From contig CAVSIX010000005.1 in assembly GCA_963728195.1 (NCBI GenBank), positions 186,001-250,000 on the forward strand: a DNA stretch of 64,000 bases, written 5' to 3'. Of the stretch, positions 62,647-64,000 are shown piece by piece (the first letter of the stretch is position 1; every line of letters begins with the position of its first letter). The translations under genes and the position numbers were made by a program. Under the pieces are notes generated by a model, which saw only the letters and a list, made by a program, of their open reading frames with translations, ran no database searches and was not told the origin of the DNA. The stretch is from Sva-07 sp963728195 (GTDB taxonomy: Bacteria > Actinomycetota > Acidimicrobiia > Acidimicrobiales > Ilumatobacteraceae).

Positions 62647-63573
62647 ATGAGTGGTCTGTGTGCAGGACGAGTTGCGATCGTGACGGGGGCGGGCCGTGGA
62701 ATCGGCCGCGAGCATGCGCTCAGCCTCGCCCGGCAGGGTGCGAAGGTCGTCGTCAACGACCTCGGCGGCAACGTCGACGGCAGCGGTGGCGACATCTCCC
62801 CGGCGCAGCAGGTGGTCAACGAGATCGTCGAGATGGGCGGCGAGGCGGTGGCGAACGGTGACAACGTCGCCGACTGGGAGGGCGCCCAGCGGATGATCAA
62901 CACGGCGATCGAGACGTTCGGCGACCTCCATGCGCTCGTCAACAACGCAGGGATCCTGCGTGACCGCGTGCTGGCGAACATGACCGAAGAGGAATGGGAT
63001 GCGGTGATCAACGTGCACCTCAAGGGCACGTTCGCCCCGTCTCGCTGGGCGGTCGCCTACTGGCGCGAGCGGGCCAAGGCGGGTCAACCGGTCAGCGGCC
63101 GCATCGTCAACACGACGTCGGTGTCGGGGATCTACGGCAACCCGGGTCAGGCCAACTACGGAGCGGCGAAGGCCGGGATCGCCGCGTTCACGAACATCGT
63201 CGCGCTCGAGGTGGCGCGCTACGGGGTGACGGTGAACGCGGTCGGGCCCGTCGCACTCACGCGCATGACCGAGGGCCTCGGTCCGGCGCCCGAGACCGAC
63301 GAGGAGCGCGAAGCCCGGGCGCCGCACTGGATCGCACCGATCGTGACCTGGCTGTGCTCGGAGGAGTCGGGCAACGTGACGGGGCGCGTGTTCGAAGCAT
63401 CGGGCCAGACGCTCGCCGTTGCCGAAGGGTGGGTGCGAGGCCCGTCGACGGCCCCGATCGACGACCCCACGAAGATCGGCCCGGTCGTCGCCGACCTGCT
63501 CGCCAACGCTCGCCCCAACTCGGGCATGAACGGCGAGCCCGGCGGCTGGCCCCAGACGATGTTGAACAGCTGA
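62647..63573 (+). CDS. SDR, multifunctional-enzyme-type 3-hydroxyacyl-CoA dehydrogenase
   Basis: 308 aa. TGAGRGIGREHALSLARQG, VVNDLGGNVDGSGG, NNAGILRDRVLANM and NTTSVSGIYGNPGQANYGAAK match the HSD17B4/Fox2 dehydrogenase group, like the protein at 33156. Start set by GAGGAAGGA. A MaoC-like hydratase follows on the same strand, a bacterial version of the two activities of peroxisomal multifunctional enzyme 2. Confidence 0.9.
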   Translation: MSGLCAGRVAIVTGAGRGIGREHALSLARQGAKVVVNDLGGNVDGSGGDISPAQQVVNEIVEMGGEAVANGDNVADWEGAQRMINTAIETFGDLHALVNNAGILRDRVLANMTEEEWDAVINVHLKGTFAPSRWAVAYWRERAKAGQPVSGRIVNTTSVSGIYGNPGQANYGAAKAGIAAFTNIVALEVARYGVTVNAVGPVALTRMTEGLGPAPETDEEREARAPHWIAPIVTWLCSEESGNVTGRVFEASGQTLAVAEGWVRGPSTAPIDDPTKIGPVVADLLANARPNSGMNGEPGGWPQTMLNS

Positions 63574-63589
63574 CCGGACCCGTCGTTCC

Positions 63590-63601
63590 GGACCCGACCC
63601 C
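63590..63601 (+). repeat. GGACCCGACCCC motif, copy 4
   Basis: 17 bp past the SDR stop, followed by GCAGGAC. A partial CCGGACCC copy lies just before it. Confidence 0.65.
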
Positions 63602-63640
63602 GCAGGACCGCAGACCCGCACGAACGAAAGCGAGACGCAC

Positions 63641-64000
63641 ATGCCACTCAATCCCGACGCCGTCGGTTCCACCAGCGATCCGGTCGAGGTCAGCTGGACC
63701 TCGAAGGACGCACTGCTGTATGCGGTCGGCATCGGTGCCGGCCACGAAGAACTGGCCTTCACCACCGAGAACACCAACGGCGTGGAGCAGCTGGTGTTCC
63801 CCACGTTCCCGGTCGTCATCGGCTGGGGGAGGGGCTCCGCGATGGGCAACATCGGCACGTTCAATCCGGCGTTGCTCGTCCACGGCCAGCAGGCGGTGAC
63901 CTTGCACCGCCCGATTCCCGTGGCCGGTACGGCATCGATCACGAGCGAACTCGTCGCGATGTACGACAAGGGCAAGGCGGCGGTGGTCGTCACCGAGTCG
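63641..64000 (+). CDS. MaoC-like enoyl-CoA hydratase, N-terminal part (runs off the window)
   Basis: First 120 codons. MPLNPDAVGSTSDPVEVSW, YAVGIGAGHEELAFTTEN, FPTFPVVIGWG and LLVHGQQAVTLHRPIPVAG are the N-terminal hotdog of (R)-specific enoyl-CoA hydratase 2 (MaoC/HSD17B4 hydratase). It hydrates enoyl-CoA for the SDR upstream. The catalytic Asp/His hotdog lies beyond the end of the window. Confidence 0.88.
   Translation, partial: MPLNPDAVGSTSDPVEVSWTSKDALLYAVGIGAGHEELAFTTENTNGVEQLVFPTFPVVIGWGRGSAMGNIGTFNPALLVHGQQAVTLHRPIPVAGTASITSELVAMYDKGKAAVVVTES

Overview
The window is a very GC-rich chromosome segment from an actinobacterium, most likely a member of the Acidimicrobiia (Ilumatobacter-like). 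The evidence is a mycothiol-conjugate amidase (mca), four F420-type luciferase-like oxidoreductases, many beta-oxidation genes, GTG starts, and strong G/C bias at third codon positions. I found no phage, IS element, CRISPR array, tRNA or rRNA. I annotate about 60 genes, dense and on both strands, many joined by 4-bp ATGA overlaps.

Layout: 1-6361 holds an LLM fragment, a PLP-dependent decarboxylase/lyase, an acyl-CoA ligase, an amidase, a TesB-type thioesterase and an LLM oxidoreductase. 6553-13667 holds a small unknown protein, an EamA transporter, an MtfA-type peptidase, GlpD coupled to a rhomboid protease, a PAS-GGDEF-EAL protein and a YbhB-like lipoprotein. 13740-19082 holds mca with a tiny SCP2-like partner, a ChbG-type deacetylase, a secreted nuclease, a thiolase, NudC and a nitrobindin-like protein. 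19083-22884 is a probable manganese (yybP-ykoY) riboswitch followed by an overlapping htpX / P-type cation ATPase operon. 22895-34052 holds an S9 peptidase, a DUF7064/7065-like protein divergent from a TauD-type dioxygenase, a ComB-like phosphatase, short-chain dehydrogenases, a PAP2 phosphatase coupled to a Fe-S-type PD-(D/E)XK nuclease, a hydrolase and an acyl-CoA dehydrogenase.

34285-37391 is a GH65 phosphorylase / beta-phosphoglucomutase pair. 37401-44458 is rich in acyl-CoA catabolism genes (ligase, LLM, DinB, dehydrogenase, hydratase, nitroreductase, P450). 44470-53272 holds a polysaccharide pyruvyl transferase, a membrane-anchored propeller-like protein, another ligase, a small membrane protein, a TauE/SafE exporter with a CsoR/CstR-like operator, and TypA. 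53283-64000 holds a GH29-beta-helix fusion, an orphan LarE, an LLM oxidoreductase, a MoxR-DUF58-VWA operon, a geranylgeranyl-reductase-type flavoprotein, an SDR and a MaoC-type dehydratase running off the end.

Two layers are not captured by the gene list. First, about 26 genes have a TANNNT box ending 6-8 nt before the start codon, the signature of leaderless transcripts, and this settles several start sites. Second, intergenic gaps carry several small repeat families: pairs of 42-bp hairpins with an exact 61-bp period at two loci, a 50-bp inverted repeat at two loci with a compensatory base-pair change, a cluster of GCTCACAC inverted repeats able to form alternative hairpins, and a GGACCCGACCCC motif after three gene ends. 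The riboswitch-protease-ATPase operon and the paired hairpins are the most interesting items.
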